A DNA stretch of 64,000 nucleotides from Bacteroidota bacterium (GTDB taxonomy: Bacteria; Bacteroidota; Bacteroidia; Chitinophagales; Saprospiraceae). The position numbers were made by a program, and so were the translations under genes. The stretch's first letter is position 1, and the number at the start of each line of letters is the position of its first letter. The stretch spans positions 99,954 through 163,953 of the forward strand of contig JAIUPL010000012.1 in the NCBI GenBank assembly GCA_020160935.1, given 5' to 3'. Of the stretch, positions 52,003 to 60,421 are shown in pieces. Below the pieces are notes generated by a model, which saw nothing but the letters and a program-made list of their open reading frames with translations, was not told the DNA's origin and did not search any database.

Positions 52003-52547
52003 AGAAGTTTATACGAATCAGCCTCATATTGGTGGTAATGTTGGTGCTGCTTCGCGGGTACATTTTCAGACAAGTAGTTGTTTATCAAACTGTTGGGCAC
52101 CGTGTTTCTTACCCGATCACCAACCCTGATTTGAAGGCTTATCTGAATGCGCATGCCTGCCTGTCTGAACACTGCTCCGAAACAGAGATCGTCAACAGGG
52201 CATTGACCCTCACCGCAGATCACCTCCACTTCACGGCCGCAAATAACTCCGTCGACCCCAACCGCTTGTACGAAACCCAAGCCGCGCATTGCGTCGGTTA
52301 TGCTGCTTTTTTCACCACAGCCTGCAATTATTTCTTTAAAGAAAAAGGCATGGACGACACATGGACTGCTCACCAACATATTGGGCAGTTGTTATGCTTT
52401 GGCCTGAATGTTCACCCTTTTTTCAGCACACCTTTTTTCAGGGATCACGATTTTGTAATCATCCAAAACCGGCAAACAGGTGAGAAAATCGCCGTAGATC
52501 CCAACATGTACGACTACTTGTACATTCAGGAAATATCGTTCCGATAA
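51999..52547 (+). CDS. Membrane-anchored transglutaminase-like protein
   Basis: Protein of 182 residues with a single N-terminal membrane segment (about 5-20). A possible Cys-His-Asp triad is visible: Cys in AAHCVGYAAFF, His in FRDHDFVIIQN and Asp in AVDPNMYDY, in the order and spacing of the transglutaminase-like/papain superfamily. It may cleave or crosslink peptides outside the inner membrane. Coupled to the acetyltransferase gene. Confidence 0.6.
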   Translation: MKKFIRISLILVVMLVLLRGYIFRQVVVYQTVGHRVSYPITNPDLKAYLNAHACLSEHCSETEIVNRALTLTADHLHFTAANNSVDPNRLYETQAAHCVGYAAFFTTACNYFFKEKGMDDTWTAHQHIGQLLCFGLNVHPFFSTPFFRDHDFVIIQNRQTGEKIAVDPNMYDYLYIQEISFR

Positions 52548-52551
52548 GTAC

Positions 52552-53367
52552 TCACAGCGCCAGATGCAGTGCCTTCACCGGCTTTTCCATAAATATCGCC
52601 GCTTTGGCTTCAAAATCAGCCGCCGATTCGGTAGTAAAATACTGCACCTGCCCGTTTTTGCTGCATCGGGTTTCCATTTCCGGGTGGCGATGCAGGTAAT
52701 CGGCCAGACTTTCGGCCACAATTTCTCCTTGCGAAAGCACCTGAATGGAATCGGGTAAATATTTCCGCATCTTGTTGATTAACAAGGGATAGTGCGTGCA
52801 GCCCAGCACAATGGTGTCGATATTCGGCGATTGGCGCAGGAGTTCGTCGAGGTATTTTTGCACAAAATAATCGGCGCCCGGGCTGTTGTGTTCGTTGTTT
52901 TCCACCAGCGGCACCCACATCGGGCAGGCCTGTTGATACACCCGAATATCCGGGAAAGATTTGGCAATTTCGATCACATAAGATTCCGACAGCACGGTAC
53001 CGCGGGTAGCCAGCACCCCAATTTCCCGGCTCTGCGTGTATTGCCCAACCACCTCGGCAGTAGGCCGAATTACGCCCAGCACGCGCAGTCCAGGCGCCAT
53101 ACCGGGCAAATCCTGCTGCTGGATGCTGCGCAATGCTTTGGCCGAGGCCGTATTGCAGGCCAGGATGACCAGCGGGCATCCCATATCAAACAGGTGCTGC
53201 ACACATTCGAGGGTGTACTGATAAATCGTCTCAAAGTCCCGCGGCCCATACGGCGCCCGGGCATTGTCGCCCAGGTAGATATAATCGTACTGCGGCAGCC
53301 TACGCTCTATGTCGCGAAACACCGTGAGGCCACCGTAGCCGGAATCGAAAACGCCGATGGGAGACAT
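52552..53367 (-). CDS. murI: Glutamate racemase
   Basis: Protein of 271 residues that makes D-glutamate for peptidoglycan. Both catalytic cysteines are present in their motifs (LACNTASAKALR and VLGCTHYPLL), and the N-terminus IGVFDSGYGGLTV is typical. The GTGAGAAG repeat at 53372-53404 lies just upstream. Confidence 0.96.
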   Translation of the reverse strand: MSPIGVFDSGYGGLTVFRDIERRLPQYDYIYLGDNARAPYGPRDFETIYQYTLECVQHLFDMGCPLVILACNTASAKALRSIQQQDLPGMAPGLRVLGVIRPTAEVVGQYTQSREIGVLATRGTVLSESYVIEIAKSFPDIRVYQQACPMWVPLVENNEHNSPGADYFVQKYLDELLRQSPNIDTIVLGCTHYPLLINKMRKYLPDSIQVLSQGEIVAESLADYLHRHPEMETRCSKNGQVQYFTTESAADFEAKAAIFMEKPVKALHLAL

Positions 53368-53371
53368 GGAT

Positions 53372-53404
53372 AGAGGTGAGAAGTGAGAGGTGAGAAGTGA
53401 GAGG
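53372..53404 (-). repeat. Short GTGAGAAGTGAGAG array upstream of murI
   Basis: Four tandem GTGAGA-type units fill the 39-base space between murI and the SGNH gene. It is related to the array at 39832-39934. Confidence 0.7.
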
Positions 53405-53406
53405 GA

Positions 53407-54705
53407 TTATGGCTGTTTGGAGAGGACGTATTCGTTGTAACCTTTAACGATAGACTGGTACAATAATTTGCCCTGTGCAGCATAACCGGCCTTCGAATAG
53501 TGCACGGAATCGGATGACATGAGTCCGCTGCTTTTCCAATTGGCGGCCGAGTTGGCGCCACCCGTAAAATTGAACAAATCCCACATGGCATATCCTTTTT
53601 CGCGGGCAAACTTGCGAATCACGCCACTCATATCAGGCATATGCGGGTTAAAACTTTTTCCTTTCAGATAGGAGTCCGCCGGTGTAGTGAGCATGATAAG
53701 CGCCTGGGGCGATTCCTTGAGCAGGTTATCAGTCAGGTCGCGCATGGTGCGGTACATGTAAGAGGGCTCAGTATGTCCTTGCGCTTCGTTGGTACCCATG
53801 GAAAGAATAATCAGGTCGGGTTGCAGGCGCGCTACCTGTTTGGCGAAGTATTCAGCACGCACATAATCCTGGAATTTGGCGCCGTTCACGCCGATTGAAT
53901 GAAACACGATACCTGAAAGTTCGTTTTCCAGTTCCACGCCATCCAGGGTGAGTACTTTCTGTTTGGCATCGGTTTTTTTGGCAGCGATTGTCACCTGGCC
54001 TACCGGGCGGTCGAAGTAGTAGGAGCGGGCATATTCATCCTGTACGTAGATTTGTGCCACCTGATTGGTAATATCGTCGCGCACCTCGACTTCATATTGA
54101 AGAGGAGTACGGTGTTGAAAAATCGTTATTTTGGTAAACAGGCGCGTTTCGGAAGTCGCGGTATCGCGCAAACGAAAAGTCAGTTCTCCTTTCGGGTTGT
54201 AGGTTTCCAGTTTGAAACCGGAAACACCGAAACTCGTACTCGGGCTGATGTCGCGCTGACAATTGGCGCCGTTCCAGCGGGCATTGGTTTCCACCAGGAA
54301 ATCGCGCGGGCCGTTGGAGCCGGCCAGTTTGTACGGGAAAACCAGACCGCGGCCGGCATCGCCAAATGCGCGCTGAAGGCGTTCGCGTACTTCCCGGGAA
54401 AGGTAATTACCCAAAATATGCGAGTCGCCAATTTGAACGATATTGATTTTTTGTCCACCTTGCACCCGCTGCAGGTACAGTTTTTTGAACAAGGGTTCCA
54501 GGTAAGAGGCGTTTTCCACAACATGCTCTTCCTGTTGCAAAAAAGCGTAACCAACCGTATCGGATTCCGTGATTTCCACTTCTGGCGGTCGAAATTGCGA
54601 TTGGCACTGACTGATACACAATACCATAAGTGCCAGGCTGACCAGAATGCGCAGCCTTTGAGAAGGATATTGGGATGCAGGGGGAGGGAGTAAAAAGTTG
54701 GGCAT
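53407..54705 (-). CDS. Secreted SGNH/GDSL-type hydrolase
   Basis: Protein of 432 residues with an N-terminal hydrophobic signal (LVSLALMVLCISQC). SGNH blocks: VQIGDSHILG (Ser95), LSMGTNEAQG (block III) and DSVHYS with the catalytic Asp-x-x-His near the C-terminus. This branch often modifies acetyl groups on surface glycans, or acts as a lipase or esterase; the substrate is unknown. The start at 54705 was preferred to 54747 because it gives a short lead before the signal segment. Confidence 0.82.
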   Translation of the reverse strand: MPNFLLPPPASQYPSQRLRILVSLALMVLCISQCQSQFRPPEVEITESDTVGYAFLQQEEHVVENASYLEPLFKKLYLQRVQGGQKINIVQIGDSHILGNYLSREVRERLQRAFGDAGRGLVFPYKLAGSNGPRDFLVETNARWNGANCQRDISPSTSFGVSGFKLETYNPKGELTFRLRDTATSETRLFTKITIFQHRTPLQYEVEVRDDITNQVAQIYVQDEYARSYYFDRPVGQVTIAAKKTDAKQKVLTLDGVELENELSGIVFHSIGVNGAKFQDYVRAEYFAKQVARLQPDLIILSMGTNEAQGHTEPSYMYRTMRDLTDNLLKESPQALIMLTTPADSYLKGKSFNPHMPDMSGVIRKFAREKGYAMWDLFNFTGGANSAANWKSSGLMSSDSVHYSKAGYAAQGKLLYQSIVKGYNEYVLSKQP

Positions 54706-54774
54706 GGTTATGTTTTTATCATGCAAAAATACCACAGCCGAATTCAAAACACCATCAATTGAACGTAAAATACC

Positions 54775-55308
54775 ATGGCATCAATCTTCGGGCATGCCGC
54801 AGCAGCAGCGGCAATTGGTCAGGCTGGGTTTCCGAATGTGGCGCGCCCGGCAACATTTTTTATCGCCGCTTGCCTGGCAGCCATGCCCGATCTGGACGTG
54901 CTGGCTTTTCGTTTTGGCATTCCGTACAATAGTGAATGGGGGCATCGTGGCTGGACGCATTCGCTGTTTTTTACCATCCTCGTCGGATTCATTACCGGCT
55001 TGATTTTCAATAGTTTGCAAAAGAAACCAGCCCTTCGGCAAAGTATCTTCATCGTCTCCTGGTTTGTACTCAGCGCCGTTTCGCATCCTTTACTCGACAT
55101 GCTGACAGATGGTGGAAGAGGATGCGCCCTGTGGTGGCCGTTTTCTGCCGAACGACTGTTTTTCCCCTGGCGGCCTATTGTCGTATCGCCGCTAGGCGCC
55201 GGCGCCTTTTTCAGCGAATGGGGCTTGAAGGTGCTTGTCAGTGAATTGGTGTGGATTGGCTTGCCGGGCTTGTTGCTGTTACTTGTAACACGGATTGCGC
55301 GGAGGTAA
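54775..55308 (+). CDS. YdjM-type membrane-bound metal-dependent hydrolase
   Basis: Protein of 177 residues with about four membrane segments. It carries the family motifs GHRGWTHSLFF and SHPLLDMLTDGG, whose His and Asp residues bind metal. Members of the YdjM/DUF457 family are linked to membrane or SOS-associated hydrolysis, but the substrate is not established. The C-terminus VTRIARR and the stop codon are part of the palindrome at 55285-55464. Confidence 0.85.
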   Translation: MASIFGHAAAAAAIGQAGFPNVARPATFFIAACLAAMPDLDVLAFRFGIPYNSEWGHRGWTHSLFFTILVGFITGLIFNSLQKKPALRQSIFIVSWFVLSAVSHPLLDMLTDGGRGCALWWPFSAERLFFPWRPIVVSPLGAGAFFSEWGLKVLVSELVWIGLPGLLLLLVTRIARR

Positions 55309-55464
55309 TGCGGATTACACGGATTGGATGGGTATGTATGATACATTCCTGCCAATTTAATGTGTATAAGAACCGCACAGGATCAATGATAATTAAGTAG
55401 AAATGCTCCCCTCTTACCCATCCAATCCGTGAAATCCGCTTCATTTCCGCGCAATCCGTGTTAC
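55285..55464. repeat. Long palindrome of CGGATTRCACGGATT words spanning two gene ends
   Basis: Arms of about 50 bases (55285-55334 and 55415-55464) with GTAACACGGATTGCGCGGA at the outer ends and CACGGATTGGATGGGTA nearer the loop. Both outer ends lie inside coding sequence: they encode VTRIARR of the left gene and VTRIARK of the right, convergent, gene. Confidence 0.88.
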
Positions 55465-56412
55465 AATTTTCCCGAACTGCTCCCCTTTTTCCATCCTTTC
55501 CAGGGCGGCGTTACCATCTTTCAAGTCGAAAATCTTGTCCACAACAGGCACAATTTTGTGTGTGGCTACAAAATCCAGCATTTTTTTGAACTCCTGCGGG
55601 CTACCCATCGTAGAGCCCAGGATGCTGATTTGTTTCCAGAAAACAGGTTGTAGCGAAAAACCGTCCACTTTGCCCAGGGTGCCGCCATACACGCCGATGC
55701 GAGCGCCAGGGTTGGCAAGTCCGACCAGCGCTGAAAAACCGTTGCCTGCTGCGGAGTCGATGATGACATGGAAACCTCCGGCCTCCTGTTTCAATTTTTT
55801 GTCCCAGCCTTCCTCCCGGTAATTGGCCGTAAAATGTGCGCCGAGTGCACGTGCACGTTCCAGTTTTTCTTCGGAACCGGAAGTAACTGCTACCTGCGCC
55901 CCTGCAGCCAGCGCAAATTGCAGTGCCTGTAGCGCTACACCGCCGCCAATGCCCGTGATAAGCACTTTTTCACCACTTTTTACCCGGCAACGGCTGAAAA
56001 GTGCCCGCCAGGCAGTGAGTCCGGCCAATGGCAGTGCAGCCCCTTGCTCCCAATTCAGGTGAGCAGGCATGTCAAACAGATTTCGGCGGGGGATGCATAT
56101 TTTTTCGGCAAATGTGCCGTTGTCGGGCATTCCAAGCACCCGAAAGTTCTTTCCCTGATGCGCCGATTGATCGCCCCATTCCAGCGCCGGATACAGCAGC
56201 ACCCGTTTTCCACGGTACTCCCCTGCCCCATCGGAGCCTAGGATAACAGGCATTTTGATGCCTGCATACAGCCCCTGTGTGATGAATACGTCGCGGTGGT
56301 TGAGGGCGGCTGCATACAAGTCGACCAGCACCTGGTTTTTGCCGGGATGCGGGACTTCATAGTCGCTGTATTCGAGCGGCTGGTGCAGTTGGCGGAGGAG
56401 TAAGGCGTTCAT
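55441..56412 (-). CDS. Zinc-independent quinone-reductase-like dehydrogenase (MDR family)
   Basis: Protein of 323 residues of the medium-chain dehydrogenase/reductase superfamily. GSDGAGEYRG and the Rossmann loop GIGGGVALQALQFALAAG are present. The structural-zinc cysteines are absent, so it fits the NADPH:quinone reductase-like branch. The last residues IVTRIARK are encoded by the palindrome; family members usually end near GKIV. Confidence 0.88.
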   Translation of the reverse strand: MNALLLRQLHQPLEYSDYEVPHPGKNQVLVDLYAAALNHRDVFITQGLYAGIKMPVILGSDGAGEYRGKRVLLYPALEWGDQSAHQGKNFRVLGMPDNGTFAEKICIPRRNLFDMPAHLNWEQGAALPLAGLTAWRALFSRCRVKSGEKVLITGIGGGVALQALQFALAAGAQVAVTSGSEEKLERARALGAHFTANYREEGWDKKLKQEAGGFHVIIDSAAGNGFSALVGLANPGARIGVYGGTLGKVDGFSLQPVFWKQISILGSTMGSPQEFKKMLDFVATHKIVPVVDKIFDLKDGNAALERMEKGEQFGKIVTRIARK

Positions 56413-56501
56413 AAAAAATATTTTACGGGCTCTAAAATGTTCTTTTTCAACGGATTACAATCAAGAAGCAGATAAAGCCCTTGAATTTTCCCAAAAAAAA
56501 G

Positions 56502-56509
56502 TACATTTG
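56502..56509 (+). promoter_or_regulatory. -7 promoter element before the small protein and SulP genes
   Basis: TACATTTG matches TAnnTTTG; TTG at 56481-56483 could serve as -33 (18-base spacing). Confidence 0.55.
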
Positions 56510-56559
56510 CACAAACCCGAAGGCAAGTTTTGTGTTTAGTCTTCGATTTTTCAACACTG

Positions 56560-56874
56560 ATGAAAAAATTTCTCCTTCAAATCTTCACCGTCCTTGCACT
56601 GGCCAGCCTGGTCACGGAGGATGTGTACAAATGCTTTGGCTCTTGCGAAGGCATGGAGATTCTTTCCTGCGATGAAGGAGAAAAAGACGCCAAAAAAGAA
56701 AGCAAAGAGGACGATACTCAGGGCAAGTCGTTCAAGATCAAAATCAGTGAACAATTACTCAGCCTGACCAATTTGTCTTCCGTTCACCACACGGGCACCC
56801 CTGAGGATTATTCCAAGCAGTTTCACTCCTGCGCGCCTCTTTCCATTTTCTCTCCGCCTCCCAATTTCTGCTGA
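56560..56874 (+). CDS. Small secreted or membrane-anchored protein upstream of SulP
   Basis: Protein of 104 residues with an N-terminal hydrophobic segment (MKKFLLQIFTVLALASLV), then two cysteines (KCFGSCEG) and an acidic and lysine-rich middle (DEGEKDAKKESKEDDTQG). It ends CAPLSIFSPPPNFC. Small proteins of this type often precede SulP/carbonic anhydrase genes in Bacteroidota, but none has a known function. The start fits the promoter 50 bases upstream. Confidence 0.6.
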   Translation: MKKFLLQIFTVLALASLVTEDVYKCFGSCEGMEILSCDEGEKDAKKESKEDDTQGKSFKIKISEQLLSLTNLSSVHHTGTPEDYSKQFHSCAPLSIFSPPPNFC

Positions 56875-57081
56875 TTTAAGGTTGCCTTTTTGATAGCACG
56901 ACCTCAGCGTCGGCTATACTGCTTATGTCAACCCAGGGCAATCGCTGTTGTATTCGGGCTTAAGTGCCTCGAATCAAGGCGCTCCTGCACATCTGCGCTA
57001 TTTCACAACTGTTTCAGGCCCCCCCATGTTTGTGTTTCCGGTGTAAATACCGCGAAAAGTCATTCTTCTTTACGCTATACC

Positions 57082-58728
57082 ATGCATTCCTTCATGCAAT
57101 CAAAAAATATTTTCCAAAATCTTCGTTACGATGCCCCTTCGGGCCTTGTAGTCTTTCTTATTGCCCTGCCCCTGTGCCTAGGTATTGCCCTCGCATCGGG
57201 TGCACCTCTTTTTTCCGGTTTGATCGCTGGCATAGTAGGCGGCCTTGTGATTGGCAGCCTGAGCGGATCGCACACCAGCGTGAGCGGACCCGCAGCAGGC
57301 CTTACGGCGGTTGTACTGGTAGCCATACAACAATTGGGTTCTTTCGAAACCTTTCTGGCAGCGGTAGTGCTGGCAGGTATTTTTCAGTTGATACTGGGCT
57401 TTGTGAGAGCCGGTTCTATAGCCGACTTTTTTCCTTCAAGCGTGATAAAAGGCATGCTGACAGGCATCGGGATCATTATTATTCTTAAACAAATTCCGCA
57501 TGCGCTGGGGTATGACAAGGACGCTGAAGGTGATATGTATTTTGCGGAATCAGACGGCGCCAATACATTTTCTTCTATCTGGCAATCTATTACTAATTTT
57601 ATACATCCGGGCGCAACGTTGGTAGCCCTTATTTCGATCGGTTTGATGCTGATGTGGGAGCGGCCAGCCATTAAAAAGCGGTTGGGGGCTATACCTGCAG
57701 CCCTGGTGGCGGTTCTAACCGGGGTGTTGTTGAACGAATTAATGAAAACATGGGGCGATCCCTGGGCGATTCGCACAGAACACCTGGTAAATATCCCCAT
57801 TGCCGAAAACTTTGGCGCCTTTATAGGCCAGTTTACCCTGCCTGATTTCAGCCAGTTTACCAACCCGAAAGTGTACACCGTAGCGCTCACTATCTGTGCT
57901 GTGGCGTCCGTAGAAACATTGTTATGCCTGGAAGCGGTCGACAAAATTGATCCATATTCCAGGAACTCCAACCCCGATCGGGAACTCAAGGCACAAGGCA
58001 TCGGCAATATTGTTTCGGGGCTGATCGGTGGCCTGCCTGTCACTTCTGTGATCGTTCGCAGTTCAGCCAATATCAATGCCGGCAGCCGTAGCAAATTGTC
58101 GGCTATTTTGCATGGTATATTGTTGCTGGTGTGCGCTGCACTGATCCCTTCTCTGCTCAACCTGATTCCACTTTCTGCGTTGGCAGCCGTGCTCATACTC
58201 ACAGGCTACAAACTTGCGAAAATTTCCATTTTCAAGGAAATGTGGCAAAACGGGAAGTTTCAGTGGTGGCCCTTTGCCATCACTGTGGTGGCTGTCGTGT
58301 TCACCGATTTGCTTACAGGTGTGGGTATCGGGCTCGTGGCCAGCGTCATCGCTATCTTGTGGGGCAACCTGAACAACTCGTACCTCTTTCACCGCGAAGA
58401 GTACCATGAAGGCGACCTGATTCGCATTCAACTGTCGCAGGAAGTGTCGTTTCTTAACAAAGCATCCATCAAAAACACCCTGGAAACCCTGCCTCTCAAT
58501 TCAAAGGTATTGATCGATGCCGCCGATACCGCCTATATCGATTTTGATGTACTGGAAATTATCCGTGAATACGCCGCTCAAAAAGCGCCCCAGAAAAATG
58601 TGCAGGTGATGCTCAACGGATTTAAAGATAAATACAAGTTCCACGATGCGGATTTCGTGCATTGCGAAACCGCCCCTCAACAAGAAAGCCAGCCCGCTGG
58701 CAATCAGAAAAACATCGTGCTGAACTGA
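57082..58728 (+). CDS. SulP family inorganic anion transporter
   Basis: Protein of 548 residues with 10 to 12 membrane segments and the SulP signature (LRYDAPSGLVVFLIALPLC, then GSHTSVSGPAAGLTAVVL). The C-terminal 110 residues form a short STAS-like cytoplasmic domain (VSFLNKASIKNTLETLP, then KVLIDAADTAYIDFDVLEII). SulP proteins carry sulfate, bicarbonate or related anions; a bicarbonate role is often proposed for this branch, but no carbonic anhydrase lies in the window. The ATG at 57082 was preferred because the upstream open frame is not protein-like. Confidence 0.88.
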   Translation: MHSFMQSKNIFQNLRYDAPSGLVVFLIALPLCLGIALASGAPLFSGLIAGIVGGLVIGSLSGSHTSVSGPAAGLTAVVLVAIQQLGSFETFLAAVVLAGIFQLILGFVRAGSIADFFPSSVIKGMLTGIGIIIILKQIPHALGYDKDAEGDMYFAESDGANTFSSIWQSITNFIHPGATLVALISIGLMLMWERPAIKKRLGAIPAALVAVLTGVLLNELMKTWGDPWAIRTEHLVNIPIAENFGAFIGQFTLPDFSQFTNPKVYTVALTICAVASVETLLCLEAVDKIDPYSRNSNPDRELKAQGIGNIVSGLIGGLPVTSVIVRSSANINAGSRSKLSAILHGILLLVCAALIPSLLNLIPLSALAAVLILTGYKLAKISIFKEMWQNGKFQWWPFAITVVAVVFTDLLTGVGIGLVASVIAILWGNLNNSYLFHREEYHEGDLIRIQLSQEVSFLNKASIKNTLETLPLNSKVLIDAADTAYIDFDVLEIIREYAAQKAPQKNVQVMLNGFKDKYKFHDADFVHCETAPQQESQPAGNQKNIVLN

Positions 58729-58761
58729 AAGAATTAGCAAGAAGGTTTTTAGAAGGATGTC

Positions 58762-58799
58762 CGGCCCGGATGCTGTAAAGTGTCGGGGCCGTTTTTTTT
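58762..58799 (+). terminator. Terminator after the SulP gene
   Basis: A GC-rich hairpin (CCGGCCC with GGGGCCG) followed by eight T residues. Confidence 0.7.
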
Positions 58800-58934
58800 A
58801 GTCCTGAGTCGATAGTCCTGAGTCCTGAGTCCGTAGAGTACACCTGATTGCTCTTGGCTTTCCTATATTTCAATGCCAAGAGCAATCAGGTGTACTCTAC
58901 GGACTCAGGACTCAGGACTGTGGACTTCGGACTA
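58800..58934. repeat. Long palindrome of AGTCCTGAGTCC words (family B, copy 1)
   Basis: Arms AGTCCTGAGTCCGTAGAGTA and inverse, an inner stem with GCTCTTGGC/GCCAAGAGC and a short AT-rich loop. Copies 2 and 3 are at 60264-60420 and 63092-63227. Confidence 0.88.
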
Positions 58935-58941
58935 AAAAAAG

Positions 58942-58969
58942 AGGCCCTCTTTCCGAAGAAAAAGGGCCT
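58942..58969. terminator. Hairpin AGGCCCT/AGGGCCT between convergent genes
   Basis: Seven G-C-rich pairs flanked by AAAAAAA on the left and TACTATTTC on the right. It may end transcription from the NYN-protein gene. The remaining part of 58729-59116 holds an imperfect inverted repeat (58979-59093) and no gene. Confidence 0.5.
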
Positions 58970-59116
58970 ACTATTTCTTGCGAGGCAAGGGATGATTAAA
59001 AACTTCGTTCATAAGATTATATGCCGACAGGGTGCGGCAAGGACAACTAAATTGTAGAAAACATCATGCCAATTTTAGTTAATCCCTGCCGCAACTCCGG
59101 TCTGTGGAAAACTTTT

Positions 59117-60043
59117 TTATCGAATGAGCCGAACGTTTTTAGCCACCGGCTCGCCGCGTTCATTTTTACCAAGGGTAAACTCTACGGAGTCGCCTTCACG
59201 CAAGTCATTGAAATCGGTGTCGACCAGGAATGAAAAGTGAAAGAACAGATTATTGGTTTGCGGGAAACTGATAAATCCGTATCCATCTTTCAGGCTGAAA
59301 ATTGTACTGGTACGCACTTCGCCATCTTCCTCCAGCGGTACTGTTTCAATAGGTGTTCCGGTCTCGCTGGCATAATTCCGTTTGCGCTCTACAAATAGGC
59401 GGCTCACTGGAAAAATGTCGTCGTTTTCTTCCCCTTTGTCGATGATGCTGTGCATGGCAAGCGGGTAGGTAGCCTCTTCAATCAAGTACTGCGAAGTAAC
59501 TGTGCTACGACGTCGACCTTCTTCATCGTAAAATTCATAATCCCAGGTAAGAACCATCACCCTCACGCCGAGGGTGTGCAGTTTGCGCACCAGCGGTACA
59601 AAATCGCTGTCAGAAGCGATCAATACCACTACGTCAAACTGTTTGTGCAAGGTCAGTTCAAATGCTTCCAGCGCCATCCATACATCGATGCCGCGCTCCT
59701 GGCGGTACCCTTGTACGGTGCGAACGGGCAGGTAGTGGGTGGTTACACCCTCCATCATCAGGATGTCGTCAAAAAGGCGGTCATAGTACAAGCGGTTGCC
59801 CTCGTTGCTGGCTTCCTGTGCACTCAAACGGCCTCTGAAGTAGTGCGCATCAACGATTTGACACAAGGCAAAATCCTTGTCATCTTCATCGGCAATGTGT
59901 TGTCGCACAAATTCATGCAATCCTGCGATGCTGATGCGACTGCGGCGTTCATGGTGGTAAGCGTAATAATTGCTGACATGCAAGAAATAATTACCGTCAT
60001 AGAAAACTCCTATGCGGGTCAACTTTTGTTTGTTCGTAGACAT
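59117..60043 (-). CDS. NYN-domain ribonuclease-like protein with cold-shock-like domain
   Basis: Protein of 308 residues. The N-terminal NYN/LabA-like PIN-fold domain (about 10-190) has acidic residues in VFYDGNYF (Asp16), RGIDVWMALEA and IASDSDFVPLV, as expected for a metal-dependent RNase. The C-terminal 60 residues form a cold-shock-type OB domain (SLKDGYGFISF, NNLFFHFS). Together these suggest RNA binding and cleavage in the cytoplasm; the target RNA is unknown. Confidence 0.85.
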   Translation of the reverse strand: MSTNKQKLTRIGVFYDGNYFLHVSNYYAYHHERRSRISIAGLHEFVRQHIADEDDKDFALCQIVDAHYFRGRLSAQEASNEGNRLYYDRLFDDILMMEGVTTHYLPVRTVQGYRQERGIDVWMALEAFELTLHKQFDVVVLIASDSDFVPLVRKLHTLGVRVMVLTWDYEFYDEEGRRRSTVTSQYLIEEATYPLAMHSIIDKGEENDDIFPVSRLFVERKRNYASETGTPIETVPLEEDGEVRTSTIFSLKDGYGFISFPQTNNLFFHFSFLVDTDFNDLREGDSVEFTLGKNERGEPVAKNVRLIR

Positions 60044-60263
60044 TTAATATATAATTTTTAATGGTATGTAACTTCAAGTAAACGTTTGCATTAGAAAACG
60101 TTTGGCGGCACTTTTACATGAAATTTGGTACTGGGAAGTACATAAAGAGGAGAGCGGACAGGTATAAGTAACACTAAATACCCGATTAATAGAACGTATT
60201 TTGAAAGGGCCGCAAAGGTACTACATTTTGTTGATTTTCGCTGTAATTCTATGAAAAACTTTT

Positions 60264-60420
60264 AAGTCGTAAGTCCTGAGTCCTGAGTCCTGAGTCCGTA
60301 GAGTACACCTTCATGCTCTTGGCATTCACAAATAACTATGCCAAGAGCATGAAGGTGTACTCTACGGACTCAGGACTCAGGACTTAGGACTTAGGACTTA
60401 CGACTGTCGACTCAGGACTT
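60264..60420. repeat. Long palindrome of AGTCCTGAGTCC words (family B, copy 2)
   Basis: Same arms as copy 1 (AGTCCTGAGTCCGTAGAGTACACCT) with GCTCTTGGCATT/ATGCCAAGAGC around the loop. It fills most of the space between the receptor gene and the NYN gene. The rest of 60044-60263 shows a small hairpin (AAACGTTTG, about 60078-60102) and no gene. Confidence 0.88.
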
Positions 60421-60421
60421 T

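Noticed and set aside
57082..58728. SulP plus carbonic anhydrase carbon-concentrating pair
   Set aside because: No carbonic anhydrase gene lies next to the transporter in this window.
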